Source of the DNA: Uranotaenia lowii
Lineage: Eukaryota > Arthropoda > Insecta > Diptera > Culicidae
Direction: 5' to 3'
Assembly (NCBI RefSeq): GCF_029784155.1
Contig: NC_073692.1
Span: forward strand, 328,247,920 to 328,311,919
DNA: 64,000 bases
Shown: piece after piece, positions 24,266 to 35,825 of the stretch
How positions within the stretch are numbered: the first letter of the stretch is position 1
How the letters are laid out: the number at the start of each line of letters is the position of its first letter
Notes under the pieces: model-generated
Database searches by the model: none
Seen by the model: only the letters and a program-made list of their open reading frames with translations
Told to the model about the DNA's origin: nothing
Translations under genes and position numbers: made by a program

Positions 24266-25599
24266 GAGTGCAGAGAATTGAAACGAGTTATGGAGGCAAA
24301 TGGATTTCGACAAGTTGTAACACAAGATACTCGAATAACTGTGTCCAATAGTACCAAAATAGACCTGGTTTTTACAAACGTTGAAGAAGCTGAAGCGACT
24401 ATTCTTCCGGATCTGCGGGTGTCAGATCATGAATCAATAAGCGTCTTTATTGGATTTAGTCAGGAATACAATACATCGGAAAGGTTTCAAATTGTAAAAG
24501 ATTGGAGTCGGTACAACAAAATCGATTTCTGTCGAATTATTGAATCTGGATTGGGTTCATTGGTTTGCTGTGATTTTAACGAATCTGTTAAAGGTTTTGA
24601 TTCATTACTGAAGAATAGTATCAATGCTCTTGTTAACGAACGAGGCGAAAACAGAAAAATGACTAATAACTGGTACTCTAGTAATCTTCGTCTGTTGAAA
24701 AGGAGAAGAGATCAAATGTACAGCCAGTTTCTTCGTCAGAAATGTAAGAGAGATTGGCTGAAGTACAAAACGGTTCGAAATGAATACTCTCAGAAAATAA
24801 AAGAAGCTAGAAATCAAACAGTTCAAGAGGAGTTAGATAGAAACAGAAACGACGGAAAACTGTTATGGAAAACGATTAAACGTTTGGTCAATCCAGGAGG
24901 TGCAAAACTTGAATCAGTTTGTTTTGATGGAGTTGAAATTTCGAACGAATTGGAAATTGCGGAAAAATTCAACGATTATTTTGTGGACAGTGTCATGCAA
25001 ATCCACGATAGTATAGCTTCTGGTTCAAATATCAGCTTAGGTCAAATAAATTACAATTGTCAAAACTGGAACTGCTTCGAAAGCGTTAATATTCATGAAT
25101 TCTTTGAAATAGTAAACAACATGAAATCTACAGCGGGCATTGATAATGTGTCATTAAGAGTGTTCAAGGATTCTTTGACAATACTCGCAAATCCATTATT
25201 GGAAATTATAAACACGAGTCTGCAATCAGGTACAATGCCAGAAACATGGAAATTTTCAACTGAGGTCCCTGTTCAAAAACAGACCAACACACGAGAGTCA
25301 ACTTTATTTAGACCTATTAACATGTTGGAGTTACAAGAGAAGATGCTGGAGCTAGCAGTAAAACGGCAATTGCTACAGTTCATTGAATCGGAAAATATTT
25401 TGATTGAGGAACAATCTGGATTTAGGAAACATCATTCCACGGAAACGGCAGTTAATTCGATACTTCGAAAATGGAAAGATAATGTTGAAAATGGTAATTA
25501 CACAGTCGCTGTTTTCCTTGATTTCAAGAGAGCGTTTGAAACGATTGATCGACTGAAATTGTTGGATGTGTTAGCAAGAATCGGCTTAAGTGGCATGGT
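24266..25599 (+). pseudogene. CR1-like LINE ORF2, 5' part
   Basis: An open frame continues into the insertion at 25600. It begins in the C-terminal half of an APE endonuclease: TKIDLVFTN (about 24356-24382) and SDHESISVFIGF (about 24424-24460) are its last motifs. A charged linker follows (24650-24890). The RT starts with AGIDNVSLRVFKDSL (about 25135), FRPINMLELQEKMLEL (about 25306), QSGFRKHHSTETAV (about 25412) and VAVFLDFKRAFETID (about 25507), the A box with its catalytic Asp. The upstream endonuclease and any ORF1 are absent. Confidence 0.85.
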
Positions 25600-27488
25600 C
25601 AAGGACTAAAAAAATCGTATTCAAATCGGAGCAGCCAAGAAACAAAACCGCGCGTAGTTCACAAAAGTTCTGACCACAGTAGGTTCGCGACTCAGCAAAC
25701 ACGTGATTGTAGGGGATTTTTTTCAAGGGGAATCCGATCGCCAGAAAATCGTGAGCGAGCCGTGGCAGAAAACCTCGCGAACCTCGCGATTCTGGTTCGT
25801 GAACCAAATTGGAAAACGCATTGCACACTTGATGGTCGTGTTTTCCGTTTCGTTATTTTGTCTCCACATGGTTGTTGATTGCGCCAAATGCAACGCGTGG
25901 ACAGATGAAATAAATCGATTTTTCAAAGTTTTCATAGCAATTTCTTGAAAATAATACAATGTTATAAATTTAAACGATGTATATAATTTGTGAATTGAAG
26001 TTTGTCTGAAGGATGCAATATATTGAACATGCAATTCATAATTGTATCTCTATATTATTTTTCAATTTCCAAAATATTTGGTACAATTATTATTTGTGTT
26101 TAGCGAAAGAGAGATGATAGCTTCTTATCTAGATGTTTTGTTCCGAATTCGAAAAATATGTTTTTTTAGTCAATCTAAAACGATAATAAATTCAAAGTTA
26201 TTGCATCGAGTAAGGTTAGGTGACAGGTAGGGATAACTCAACTACGGTAAGATAGTGAACCCTTCTGACAATGATATCGAGACGTTAGCATATGATAACT
26301 TTTGTTACCATACTGTTACTGCTCGGTTTAATTGGAGGTTGGGTTAACTCGAAGCTCATGTAGGGCCCAATTGTCCCAGTCCGTCGAGCACTATCTTAAC
26401 GCTTCCCTAAACTGGTGCTTCAGAACCCTCGGGCTCTGTTGCCGCTATCCTACTCTAAGCTATTCTACTCTCATGTAAATTTTCCTCTTCTGTCCCCCGA
26501 TCTGTTTTTCTTTTCCGGGTCAGCCAGGTAGCTCATAAACCCATACAAAAAAAAAAAGCAAGTTTCCGTAGATCCCTCAAGCCAAAACCCCTTAAGAAAG
26601 TTTTATTTTAAGAAAAATTACTTGAAAACTCTTCTTTGATTATTGAATTAATTTATCAATTTTTTATGATATTCACTTTAATCCAAAATAATCATTGATA
26701 CGTTTGCATGTGTTTTCTTATTGAAACTTTACATATGGAATCGTGGTTGTCATTTCCAAATTTAAAAACAGTTATGGAATTTTACACTCAACCTCTACTA
26801 CAGAAACGTAGTGATTTGGATGAAATTGTAAGGCTCTAAGATTTGATTTGATTATTTATTCCTTAAACGGTTGTTAAAGATCATTATTAGGGCCTTCTTG
26901 TGTCCATTCTAATCCATAATTTTGTCAAAAGCTTTGTTTAATTCAATTGACCACCCAGGAGTTTACATGGCAGAATGAATCTGATTTAATATTTAGAGTT
27001 TCGTTAATCTCAAAAAGCTGTAAGTTATCAAAAAAAAAATTTTTTTAATAAACTTAAAAATAAAACAGAAATATTCCATACAATAATTGAAAGAACAGTG
27101 GAAAATGAAGAACTTCCTGCTGCTGCTTGAAGCACAATTTATTACCCGTACGCGTACCTAAAGAGACGCACAGCCTGCCTATACGGAAGAAAATCGAATA
27201 ACCACGCGTTCCCTTCCAAAAAAAGTTCATGAACCTTTTCGCTAAATGGTTCGTGAGCCAAAATCGCGGGGAAAAATTTTCATGTATGTTACGATTTCCA
27301 CGAGCGAGACAGGATTCAAAATCCAAAAGAATCGTCTGTTGGTTGGGCTGCCTCGCTCGTGTTTCCTATGGCTCGCGAACCTAAGGGATTTTTTTTCACA
27401 GCCTGCTCGCGCTTTGGCGAACCTTTACGGATAAAAATCGTAGACGAGCGGGAATCGCCACTCGTGTACACGATTTTATTAGTCCTTG
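25600..27488. mobile_element. hAT-like non-autonomous DNA transposon
   Basis: Terminal inverted repeats of 19 bp with one mismatch (25600-25618, CAAGGACTAAAAAAATCG...; 27470-27488) are flanked by an exact 8-bp duplication GGCATGGT (25592-25599 and 27489-27496). The LINE reading is continuous when the insert is removed. The 8-bp duplication and CAAGG start suit the hAT superfamily. Subterminal regions are rich in CTCGCGAACC and GAGCGAG words, probable transposase-binding repeats. No transposase frame is present in its 1,889 bp. Confidence 0.88.
26215..26560 (+). mobile_element. Possible retroposon inside the hAT-like element
   Basis: A GC-richer block of about 340 bp ends in a run of 11-12 A residues after CATAAACCCATAC (26534-26560). 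Its composition differs from the AT-rich flanks, and the poly(A) end suggests a SINE or truncated LINE. No tRNA-like head and no target duplication could be confirmed. Confidence 0.35.
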
Positions 27489-27496
27489 GGCATGGT

Positions 27497-28498
27497 CTTA
27501 CAGTGGTTTCAAAGTTACCTGGAAAAAAGAATGCAACGGACAAAGTTTGGCTCGTCTTACTCTCAGTACAAAGAAAATAAGTAAGGTGTCCCTCAAGGAA
27601 GTGTCCTGGGGCCAATTCTATTTATTTTATACATCAACGACTTGAAAATGTGCCTACAACACGGTCACCTGAAACTGTTTGCTGATGATTCAGTGTCTTA
27701 TTGGACAGGTAAAAATTTAGAACTCATAATGCAAGAGGCAAATGCTGATCTGGAAAACATTACTGAGTTTCTGAAACAAAGAAAATTATGTCTAAATCTC
27801 GATAAAACAAACTGGATGATAATAGGCAACCGCAAAATTGTGAATTGCCCAAGTCTGCCAATTGGCGGATGTGTGATCGAAAGAGTACGTCAAATAAAGT
27901 ATTGAGGAGTTCAAGTCGATGATAAGCTAAACTTTGACAGCATGTGGATTATACAATCAAAAAAATTGCAAAAAAATATGGTACACTTTGTAGAATAAAT
28001 AGGTATTTGACTTTCTGGTCAAAAATGATTTATGTGAAGTCAGTAATTATGCCACATTTTGATTACTGTTCTACAATTCTACTTCAAGCCTCAGACACAC
28101 AAATAAAGCGATTGCAGAAAATCCAAAATAAGATTATGAAAGTTGTGACACGTTGCAACCGGTACACGCCTAGTGCTCTTATGCTTGACATGCTTAAATG
28201 GCTGTCTGTAAAACAACGAATTGCTTATAATAGCCTAATGTTTGTCCATAAAATGAAAATTGGAATGTTACCTTCATATTTGGCTCGAGATCTACAGTTT
28301 GGATACGATATTCACAGTTACAATACAAGAAGGGCATGTGATTTTAGAATTCCATTTGCTAAGAAAGAAATGACGAAACGATCTATATTCTACAATGGAT
28401 TGAAGATGTATAACAGCTTGTCGCAAGACATCAAAGATAACTTAAATATAAAAAGCTTCAAAAGAATGGCAATAGTATATGTGAAGACAAATTTTTAA
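27497..28498 (+). pseudogene. CR1-like LINE ORF2, 3' part
   Basis: It continues the RT after the hAT insertion: LQWFQSYLEKRMQ, then a stop, GVPQGSVLGPILFILYIND (about 27592-27645) and catalytic FADD at 27678-27689. A stop at about 27903 and a frameshift near 27940 precede the C-terminal part, which contains VKSVIMPHFDYCSTILLQ and LQKIQNKIMKVVTRCNRYT and ends TNF-stop at 28498. The motif order matches the first part without loss at the junction. Confidence 0.85.
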
Positions 28499-29016
28499 GA
28501 TATGCAAGAATCCCAAATGGGATCTTGATAATGTGATGGAAATATGATATCAGACATATAATCTGTACAGTGATGGACATACGCGGGAGTTGATAAGATG
28601 ACCAAGTAGTACAGAAAATGACAAAGAAGTGTGTAAACAAATATCCAAAGGATAAATTGTCCCTTCCACTTCAAATGATGCGTATGGGGTGGAGGGAGGA
28701 CCCAAATGGGCCTCATGGGACCATCACAGAAAAAAAGAAATTGAAATTTTTGTCATTCTTCAACATTTTATAGTTATTTTCTGAATTTTCTATGCTTTTG
28801 TTTTTTTTTTTAATTTTAAGAAAGTTCCATTATTTATGTAATTTTTCTAAACTGTTTTTTTTAATTTTTGGTGTTTTTGTTGTATTCTTTTAACATTTAG
28901 TAACGTAAAAACGTTTTAATAGTGGTTACATCGTTTCAAAAAACCACTCGATTGTGGCACATATGCAAAAATCGGATGATGTATAAATCGAATGTTGCAA
29001 AAACGAATGAAGTCTG
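28499..29016. other. LINE 3' flank and AT-rich spacer
   Basis: 28499-28740 may be the LINE 3' untranslated region: it is less AT-rich and ends in GAAAAAAAGAAA. The rest is T-rich with no further feature. Confidence 0.35.
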
Positions 29017-29018
29017 TA

Positions 29019-31275
29019 GGGTCAAGTGGGGTAATTATGAACACGGGGTAATTCCGAACAAGTGCCATACGCGCTGTTGTGGGGGATGAATGAACACAAA
29101 AAGTTCCAAAAGTGGTAGTTTAACATCCGATTGAAAGCTTCAAGCTGTTTCCGATCTGTTTTCGAATCCTAATGATATCATTTCAGATGTTTTAAAAAGC
29201 CATTACCCCGTGGAACGGAAATCGTTTTGGACAGTGTTCAATGTTTTGAATATCTGATCACAGGAAATCCAGCTAGAATGTTGTTATCAACTGTTTTACA
29301 TCCGGTAAATGATGCTTTGTCTGGAATTTGAAGGAAATTTGAAAAATTTTATTCGCACAGATTCACAGATGACTGTTCATATTTACCCCATAGTTTTCGT
29401 CATATGGGGTAATTATGAACACACATTTCCTGACATTTCTTTGGCTTTTTGATGGTCAAATGTTTTATTCATCAACTTAGGGGGCCATTCATTTATTACC
29501 CAAGCATTTCCAGACCCCCTTCCCCCTCCTCCCCTTGCAAGAAATTTGTCACAAAAATACCCTCCCCCCCCTCTGTAAGATCTTAACACAGGATCGTGAA
29601 GAAATCTTAGCCAGGAAACATCAACACTCGGCATTCTATAACTTACTGGACCAAATTTTATAAATTTCATAATTATATTTAGTCCGCAATGGGTTAAGTT
29701 TTGAATTTTTGAGAAATTGATTATTTTTTCTTCCAAAAATGAGATTCGGATTTAGAAAAAAAGCTCCAGTTCTTTTCAGTCTTTGAAAAAAAGTTTTGAA
29801 CACAATTTTATCAAAACTTGATAAAACTTCAAGAGTAAAAAAAAAGTTTATAAAACATAAATTTTTAAAAAAGCTAAATCAGCATTTAAACCAGTCTTAA
29901 TTATGTTTAAAAAAAATAGTGATAAGAACTTGCTTTTTGTTGATAGAAAAAAATGCAGTCAAATGTTTTCTCAGGTTTAGTGAGTACGGATAATTTTACC
30001 GGTAATACCGAAACCGAAAACCTCTATCCCAGGAATAGTTGTTTAACATCGAATAAAGGTTGTACGTCCTTCCAAAACCATTTTTTTTTGTATTGATAAG
30101 TAACAAGGTTATAAACTAGACTTGAAGAAATTTTTAATTTACTAAAAATAAAATTCACCATTTTTTAACAAGGGTTTGCTGCTCGAGTTTGTATTCATTA
30201 CCGCGTGAAATTTAACATTATTATAATCCTTAAATCTCTTTGATCAACAGTAAAATATATGAAAAACCATGATAAATTTGAGATGAGATGTTTAAGTCCA
30301 CAAAACAAAGATCAAAAAGATAAATTTTCTTATATGTTTGGACAACGTGCTGCTATTGAGAGCATTAAATGGGTGTTTTTGTGAAACAACCATCTTTAAA
30401 AAAAAAGAATTTTCTGTATATGTATAGACTTCAATTTCATGATATCTCGCACGTACGTAGAAAGCCTAACCTACGACATTTAGGTGAAAACTTGATGTTT
30501 GCTGCGCAGGACATTTGAAACGGATGTAAAAACTATCGAGTAGCCTAACTCGCCGAAAATTTCACATGTATGGAGAGGTCCTATCAAATAAAAATGATCT
30601 GTAACGACATAAAGATACGAAAGAAAAAGAAACCAACCAAAACGTAAAAGATGCAGCAAAAAATTTAACTACCGAAACAAACTATAGAAAAAATCAATAC
30701 AAAAGAACACTAAATAGCTGTTTTTTGCGTTGTTTTACCTCTAAATTTTGATTACATTTGTTTATTTTATAAGTTTTATACATGAATTGAATTGAGTTTT
30801 TATAAAACAACCCATTTTCTTATTACTGCTAATTATTTTCATTATTTGGTGTTGAATTGAGATTTTTTGACACCATATAAATCATATTGGATAAGTCTCG
30901 GGGTAAATATGAACAGGTTTTGGGGTAATTATGAACATAATTTTTTAAGTAAAAATTCACCATACACTGCTTACTATGGGTAAATGTAACGTATAAATAC
31001 TGTTACTTTTTAAAAATTTTATACCAAGTCCGTAATCCGTGTTCATAATTACCCCCTAGACAGGGGGGTAAATATGAACAGACGGGGTAATTACTAACAG
31101 ACGTCTCAAAGACGTGGGTTGCGACCAAGAAAAAAAAGTTGCTCTACAGAATGATGAAGAGCACGGAAACATTCCATATTGGTAGGTTTTCAGAATTTAT
31201 GAGAAGAAATAAACATATGGTGGCTGTGAGTGTGCCAAATGAAGAAATTTTGTTCATAATTACCCCACCTAGCCC
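29019..31275. mobile_element. TA-flanked element with GGGGTAATTATGAACA repeats
   Basis: Ends GGGTCAAGTGGGGTAATTAT... (29019-29043) and the complement of 31251-31275 (GGGCTAGGTGGGGTAATTAT...) agree at 22 of 25 bases. TA flanks both ends (29017-29018, 31276-31277). The terminal motif GGGGTAATTATGAACA or close variants recurs inside, in both orientations, near 29045, 29405, 30900, 30925, 31045, 31069 and 31083. No transposase is seen in 2,257 bp. It is probably a non-autonomous Tc1/mariner-type element. The segment 29480-29600 looks like a fragment of another MITE. Confidence 0.8.
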
Positions 31276-31283
31276 TATATAGT

Positions 31284-32411
31284 GGAGATGTACCGAGTAT
31301 TCGGTCGGCCGAATATTCGGCGCCGAATACTGCCAAAAAACCGTTAAGCCGAATATTCGGCTCACCGAATAGTTGAGCTAAGTATTCGGCCGAATAGGCC
31401 GAATAGGCCGAATATCTACTACAGACTTGTAGAATTTATCAAATGACTCTGGATAATTTATAAAATATTGAAAAGTTATGTTGTAAAAGCAACACAATCA
31501 TTAAAAACTTATGGTTTCAGCAAAACATCAAAGGTGTATCCGCGTATCTTTCACTGTAGATCATACAGGAGAATGCTGACAAGTATCGCTTTATTCTTTG
31601 ATTTTAGTATATTCCACATTTTCTGGGTATATTCAGGCTTGCCCATAAATTCAGTGAAGATTCCAAACAAGTCAAATCTGTCTGGGATGTCCAGATGTTG
31701 TTTAAAACGTCCAGAATTTTGTCAGATTATTTGCTAAATCAAATAAAAAACTCAAATTGCTTCAAACTTTTAGCTTTTGTGTTCAATAATGATTTTTCAA
31801 AAATTTCAAAATAAACATGAAATTTGCCCCTTTTAAAAAGTTTTTTTTTTTCAAAAATCGTCCCGAATGCCTGGCGATGTGGATACGTGTGATTGAAAGT
31901 ATAGTTTGCTTAAAGTTAAAGATCATCTTTCTTTTCAACAACTAATTTGAAGATACGTTGCTCAAGTTTGGCCGTCATCTAATTCAAAATCAAAGAAGCA
32001 AATTCAAATAGCTTGGCACCTGTTTCGACATTTTTATCCCAGATTTTACAGGAACGCAATCTCTTTGGAGATACACGCCCTAGAAGCGACTAGTTATCTG
32101 ATGTCTTTTCAGTTATTGGTGACATTTTAAAAATCAGAAAGACCCCTACTTAAAAAAAACCTTGTAATTCATCATCCGATACTCTCATACGGTTGAAAAT
32201 AATCGACTAAAAACATGAGGGGCCTTCATATGTAAGAAATTGGAAGCATTTCAATAATCCCTTAATTTTTTTTTCATTAAAAACTCAATAGAATATTCGA
32301 CAGAATATTCGGCCGAATATTCGGCCGAATATTCGTTTGGCCGAATAGTTGAAAAGGTCAATATTCGGTATTCGGCCGTTCGCCGAATACCACTATTCGG
32401 TACATCTCTAG
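31284..32411. mobile_element. hAT-like element with ATTCGGCCGAAT repeats
   Basis: Flanked by the exact 8-bp repeat TATATAGT (31276-31283 and 32412-32419). Ends are GGAGATGTACCGA and the complement of TCGGTACATCTCTAG. Both subterminal regions are filled with ATTCGGCCGAATATTCGG palindromic words (31296-31420 and 32290-32400). No transposase is readable in 1,128 bp. The left target copy overlaps the right TA flank of the neighbouring element, so this insertion landed at its edge. Confidence 0.8.
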
Positions 32412-32419
32412 TATATAGT

Positions 32420-32811
32420 AAATAGTTCAACTCTTGTTTTTATTTATTGAAGATTTTAACCAAATTGCTTATTCGTCTTCTTATAAAATTTTAAATTTTT
32501 CAACACAGGTCTAGAGTTCCTGAATGATTTTGGTTTTTCCTTTTTTTCAAAACTGCAGTTGTTTTTTTTTGCCGTCTATTCGTCATGACCAATTCCACAG
32601 TCCTGCAGTTCTGTTCAATTCACAAATTATGTAGTCTTAATTTTGTATTTTATTATAGAAAATTTCAAAAAAATATTGATAACGATATTTCCCAAAAAAA
32701 CATCCACCCAATAAAGTATCGAATCGCCTGTTGGTAAAAGTGAACCTTCTTAAAATTCGTGAACACATAAGTTTACAGCATTTATGACCTAAGTAAACTG
32801 GAAATCCATTT
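32420..32811. other. AT-rich spacer
   Basis: No coding or repeat feature seen before the copia LTR starts. Confidence 0.45.
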
Positions 32812-33309
32812 TGTTGAAAACGCAGGTTTCAGTGGTGGAATAGAGTTATCTTTATTTATTTTTTTTTGTTTCGATTATAGTCGTTTTACCATTTTTATGG
32901 CATTCGCGACTTTACCAACGTTGCAGTTGGCGGATCGTTATTAAAAAACTATCCGGTACTACTGTGTTCGATGTATTCTCTTGGGCTCGAACTCGCAGAC
33001 ATCTGCTCAGGAGACAACAGACTTGCCAACTGAGCTAAGTTATTCTTACCCAGAATATCTGGAAACACTGTTGTGTCACCACAAACCCAATTCGAGTATT
33101 CCCGCCTAACCGAGTGATGATGTAAATATTTGTATCACGTTTACCATCATCACCTGTCATCAGCAATCATTGATCTATTGTTCTCGATTGCGAATTGGAA
33201 ATAGCAAGAGGAACCAAAACAAACAATATTTTGTCGCGGTGAAATGATGGATCGACCCGATCCGGAAAAGCGGTTCTTCTGCAAGCATCCGAAACCGTAA
33301 GTATCAACA
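32812..33309 (-). repeat. Copia 3' LTR containing a SINE
   Basis: The LTR ends are TGTTGA (minus, at 33309-33304) and TCAACA (minus, ending 32812), giving TG...CA and a 6-bp inverted repeat. A polypurine tract (AGGGGAGG on the minus strand, 33310-33317) sits directly before it, as expected for a 3' LTR. It is 498 bp with a SINE of about 190 bp inside, so about 305 bp originally. A related LTR fragment is at 45469-45657 and 47466-47512. Confidence 0.85.
32857..33045 (-). mobile_element. tRNA-derived SINE inside the copia LTR
   Basis: Reverse-orientation copy of the SINE at 4182-4380. Box A (TAGCTCAGTTGG, complement near 33024-33035), box B (GAGTTCGAGCCC) and the body ending CGACTATAATCGAAAC are shared. 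Its A tail appears as a T run at 32857-32867. The target duplication is unclear (AAGAATAAC against AAAGATAAC). Confidence 0.85.
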
Positions 33310-34110
33310 CCTCCCCTCAATCCGCAAATTGAGAATGCTGAACAGCTTCGCGTGCCTCGCCCTTGTTATCGCCTTCATGAACGCATCAGCTGGCTGATCC
33401 TCAGTAGAGATGTGTCTCAAAGAAAGCTGATCGCTTCTTACGATTTCCCTGATGAATGCATACTTCACGACCAGATGCTTCATCCGCTGATGAGTCCGCG
33501 CCTCTTCCAGATATTGGATGCAAGGGATGTTGTCCTCCATTAAATTGAAAGGAGTGCTCCACATCCAATTCAACTAGCAAGTTTGTTAACCACAAATCCT
33601 CCTTGACTGCATGGCAAAGGGCTCCTATCTCCGCTTCGGTCGACGACAGAATGACCGTCTGCTGACGTTTCGTCGACCACGAAAAGAGATTCACGAAGAT
33701 CATGTAAGCGTAGCCTGATATGCTCGATGAGTGGTTCCGATATCGCTTTTCTGCGGAATACCAACCGGTCGTTCCTCGAAGGTATTGCAGAATACGCTTC
33801 AGGCCTTGCCAGTACAAATATCTGGTCTCGAAGATGTCGCCAGATATTGTAGACAACCGATCAATTCTTTGAATGGCTGTTTGGTGATAACCTCACAACC
33901 GTTTAGCTGCGTCCATCGACGATTCGCACCAGAAACAGAATAGGTTTACAGGAAGTAAACTGGACTCAGCTAACCACTTCCCAAATCTCGCTCTCATCCA
34001 GTAAGCTAACACAACGCTAACCGCAACACTGATGTTCGGCCTCGAAAACTGCAAACAACTGATCAAATCGTTGAACGGCTGTCTCATTTCGTCCAGCCTG
34101 AGCCTCTTTC
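33304..34110 (-). pseudogene. Copia RT C-terminus and RNase H, broken
   Basis: On the minus strand, KQPFKELIGCLQYLA (about 33840-33885) is the conserved end of copia reverse transcriptase. RNase H follows: LKRILQYLRGTTGWY (about 33750-33800), FSWSTKRQQTVILSSTEAE (about 33620-33690), LWLTNLLVELDVEHS and, after a frameshift near 33570, TEDQPADAFMKAI (about 33350-33390). A diverged second copy of the RT segment (RQPFNDLISCLQFSRPNIS) lies about 200 bp upstream at 34030-34090, so a local duplication occurred. RNase H would degrade the RNA of the RNA-DNA hybrid. Frameshifts make it inactive. Confidence 0.8.
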
Positions 34111-34114
34111 TTTT

Positions 34115-34543
34115 TCATGGCTGCCATTCCCTTGTCGATGGTGATCTTCCGGAAAAATCAGTCCCTTTGACCCTTGAGCTTGCTGACGATTCGAAGTTGC
34201 TTTTCCTCATCATCAGCGGCTGCGTTAGCAACGTAGCTTCTCCTATTTGCTGACTGCGTCTCTGGGCCGGCTCGGGATTGACGGAATCTTGATCATCATC
34301 GTCATCGCTACTCTCGTAGTCGCTCTCGTCTCGCGCCTTACGCTGACTGGCACCGGAATTGATGATTCGTTGATTCTGGTGGCTGATAACTTCAGCACGC
34401 GCATGACGAGAGTTTCTTGCATGTTGCTTTCTGGTAACCCCAGAAAAGCAACCTCTTGTAGCTAATAGTGCTAATTCTCGATGCCTATGAGAATAACCTA
34501 GACTTCGTCCGGCAGCACCCGTCCATAATGCCTCAGGAATCAA
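34115..34543 (-). pseudogene. Unrecognised minus-strand frame in the copia interior
   Basis: A 142-codon frame with an acidic tract (DESDYESSDDDDDQDS, about 34270-34320) between basic and Ser/Arg-rich parts. I do not recognise a domain. Position inside the copia element suggests decayed gag or leader sequence. It may also be chance, since the matching plus-strand region is also open. Confidence 0.3.
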
Positions 34544-34639
34544 GGAGTGTTTGAGATCGCTGGCGACTAACCGTCGCCCAAATCACCTCCTCCAATGCAC
34601 ACGGAACAGCTTCCAACCGTCAAATACAAGCTTGCGCAT

Positions 34640-35825
34640 GCTAACCGCAGCGCAGCTACCAAGCACGAGAATAATCCTCTCGATTTGCAGTTTCATGGAC
34701 TTTCCTCTTGTTGCTTTCACGCTATTATCTCTCCAAAATAGCTGGAGGCAACTATCAACCACAAACGTCAAATCTGGCTCTGAGTTGCTGGCAACTAACC
34801 GTCGCCCAAAACATCGCCTCCAAAGCCACAGAGCAATTAATCTGCTGGCTTGGATGAGATCACGCGTGCTGACTGCAGCATAGCTCCACATCTCGAGAGT
34901 AACCCTCTCAACAAGCTTTGTGGAGGTTCGTCCCGTTATGTCAACGCTTTGACAACTTCGGAAATGTGGGAGGCAACGTTCAGTAGCATGCGACCCATCT
35001 GGATCTAATGCATTGCGGAATTTGCTGGCAACTAACCGTCGCCCAAACCATCTTCTACAAGGCGCTAGAAATTCCTTCCAACAGACGATGATAAATTCAC
35101 GCATGCTAACCCCAGCGCAGCTCCTAATCACGAGAGTAACCCTCTCGCCAAGCAGCTTCTTACTTTGATACGGTCTAATACTCCATCTGGACCCGAACCA
35201 ATCCTAGAACACATAATGCTAACCGCAGCGTTTCTCGTAACGGCATCGAGAGTAACCCTCTCGGAATCCGACTTCTCGGCCTCGAACTTCAGTGGCACCT
35301 TCTGGCTGACATGAAGCATCTCGTGGCCTCTGCGCTGACGATCCTTTACGCTGGTGGTTTTCTGCGATTGGAACAGCTCATAACTGTTGACCACAGCGCA
35401 CAACCACAGCACGAGAGTAACCCTCTCGGCTATCAGCTCCACCCAAATTTTCCGGGGTGGACCTACCGACCTTCGCGCTGAACCATCTCGGTTGCGGATC
35501 CTGGGACTCCTCTCGGCCGTTGGTCGTGAGCTCACGCTTGCTAACCGCAACGTGGCTCGTGAACGCATCGAGAGTAACCCTCTCAATCCGCGAACCTCCC
35601 CGGCTGGCCGTGGACTTTTCGCTGCCTGGCCTCAGCCCTGGCTGGTCCATCTCCGCTGGCTCGGGGACCTTAGGTTGGCTCGTCTCGGCGCGGGCTAATG
35701 CTCCATCAGCTGGCTGGCCCTCTTCGGTGGTCCTCTGGTTGGTGGCTGGCCCCTCAACCTGGCTGGTCCTTCTGCACTGGTTGCTGATAAACTTGCTAAC
35801 CGCAAGTATTGAGAGTACCCCTCTC
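34640..35825. repeat. Seven-copy composite palindrome repeat in the copia leader
   Basis: The palindrome GAGAGTAACCCTCTC occurs exactly at 34895, 35132, 35248, 35413 and 35570, and with small changes at 34667 and 35811. Each has CTAACCGCAG or a variant starting 26 or 29 nt earlier (15 nt for the last). Spacing between copies is 116-241 bp. Three successive intervals (228, 237 and 165 bp) are multiples of three and the others are not. In minus-strand frames they read as recurring ERVTL...AAVS segments. Confidence 0.9.

Larger units (their letters stand above)
24262..28498 (+). mobile_element. CR1-like LINE, split by a hAT-like element
   Basis: Plus-strand non-LTR element in two parts (24262-25599 and 27497-28498). 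It starts inside the endonuclease, so it is 5' truncated. The reverse transcriptase is interrupted after RIGLSGMV and resumes with LQWFQSYLEKRMQ, exactly across the hAT insertion. Motif style (GVPQGSVLGPILF, FADD, then HFDYCSTILL...LQKIQNKIMK) fits the CR1/Jockey superfamily. The 3' end near 28500-28740 is not sharply defined. Confidence 0.85.

Noticed and set aside
34667..35825. GGGTTA in the palindrome repeats as telomere-like sequence
   Set aside because: The motif is single-copy within each palindrome and 116-241 bp apart, not a tandem telomeric run. Diptera also lack canonical telomerase repeats.
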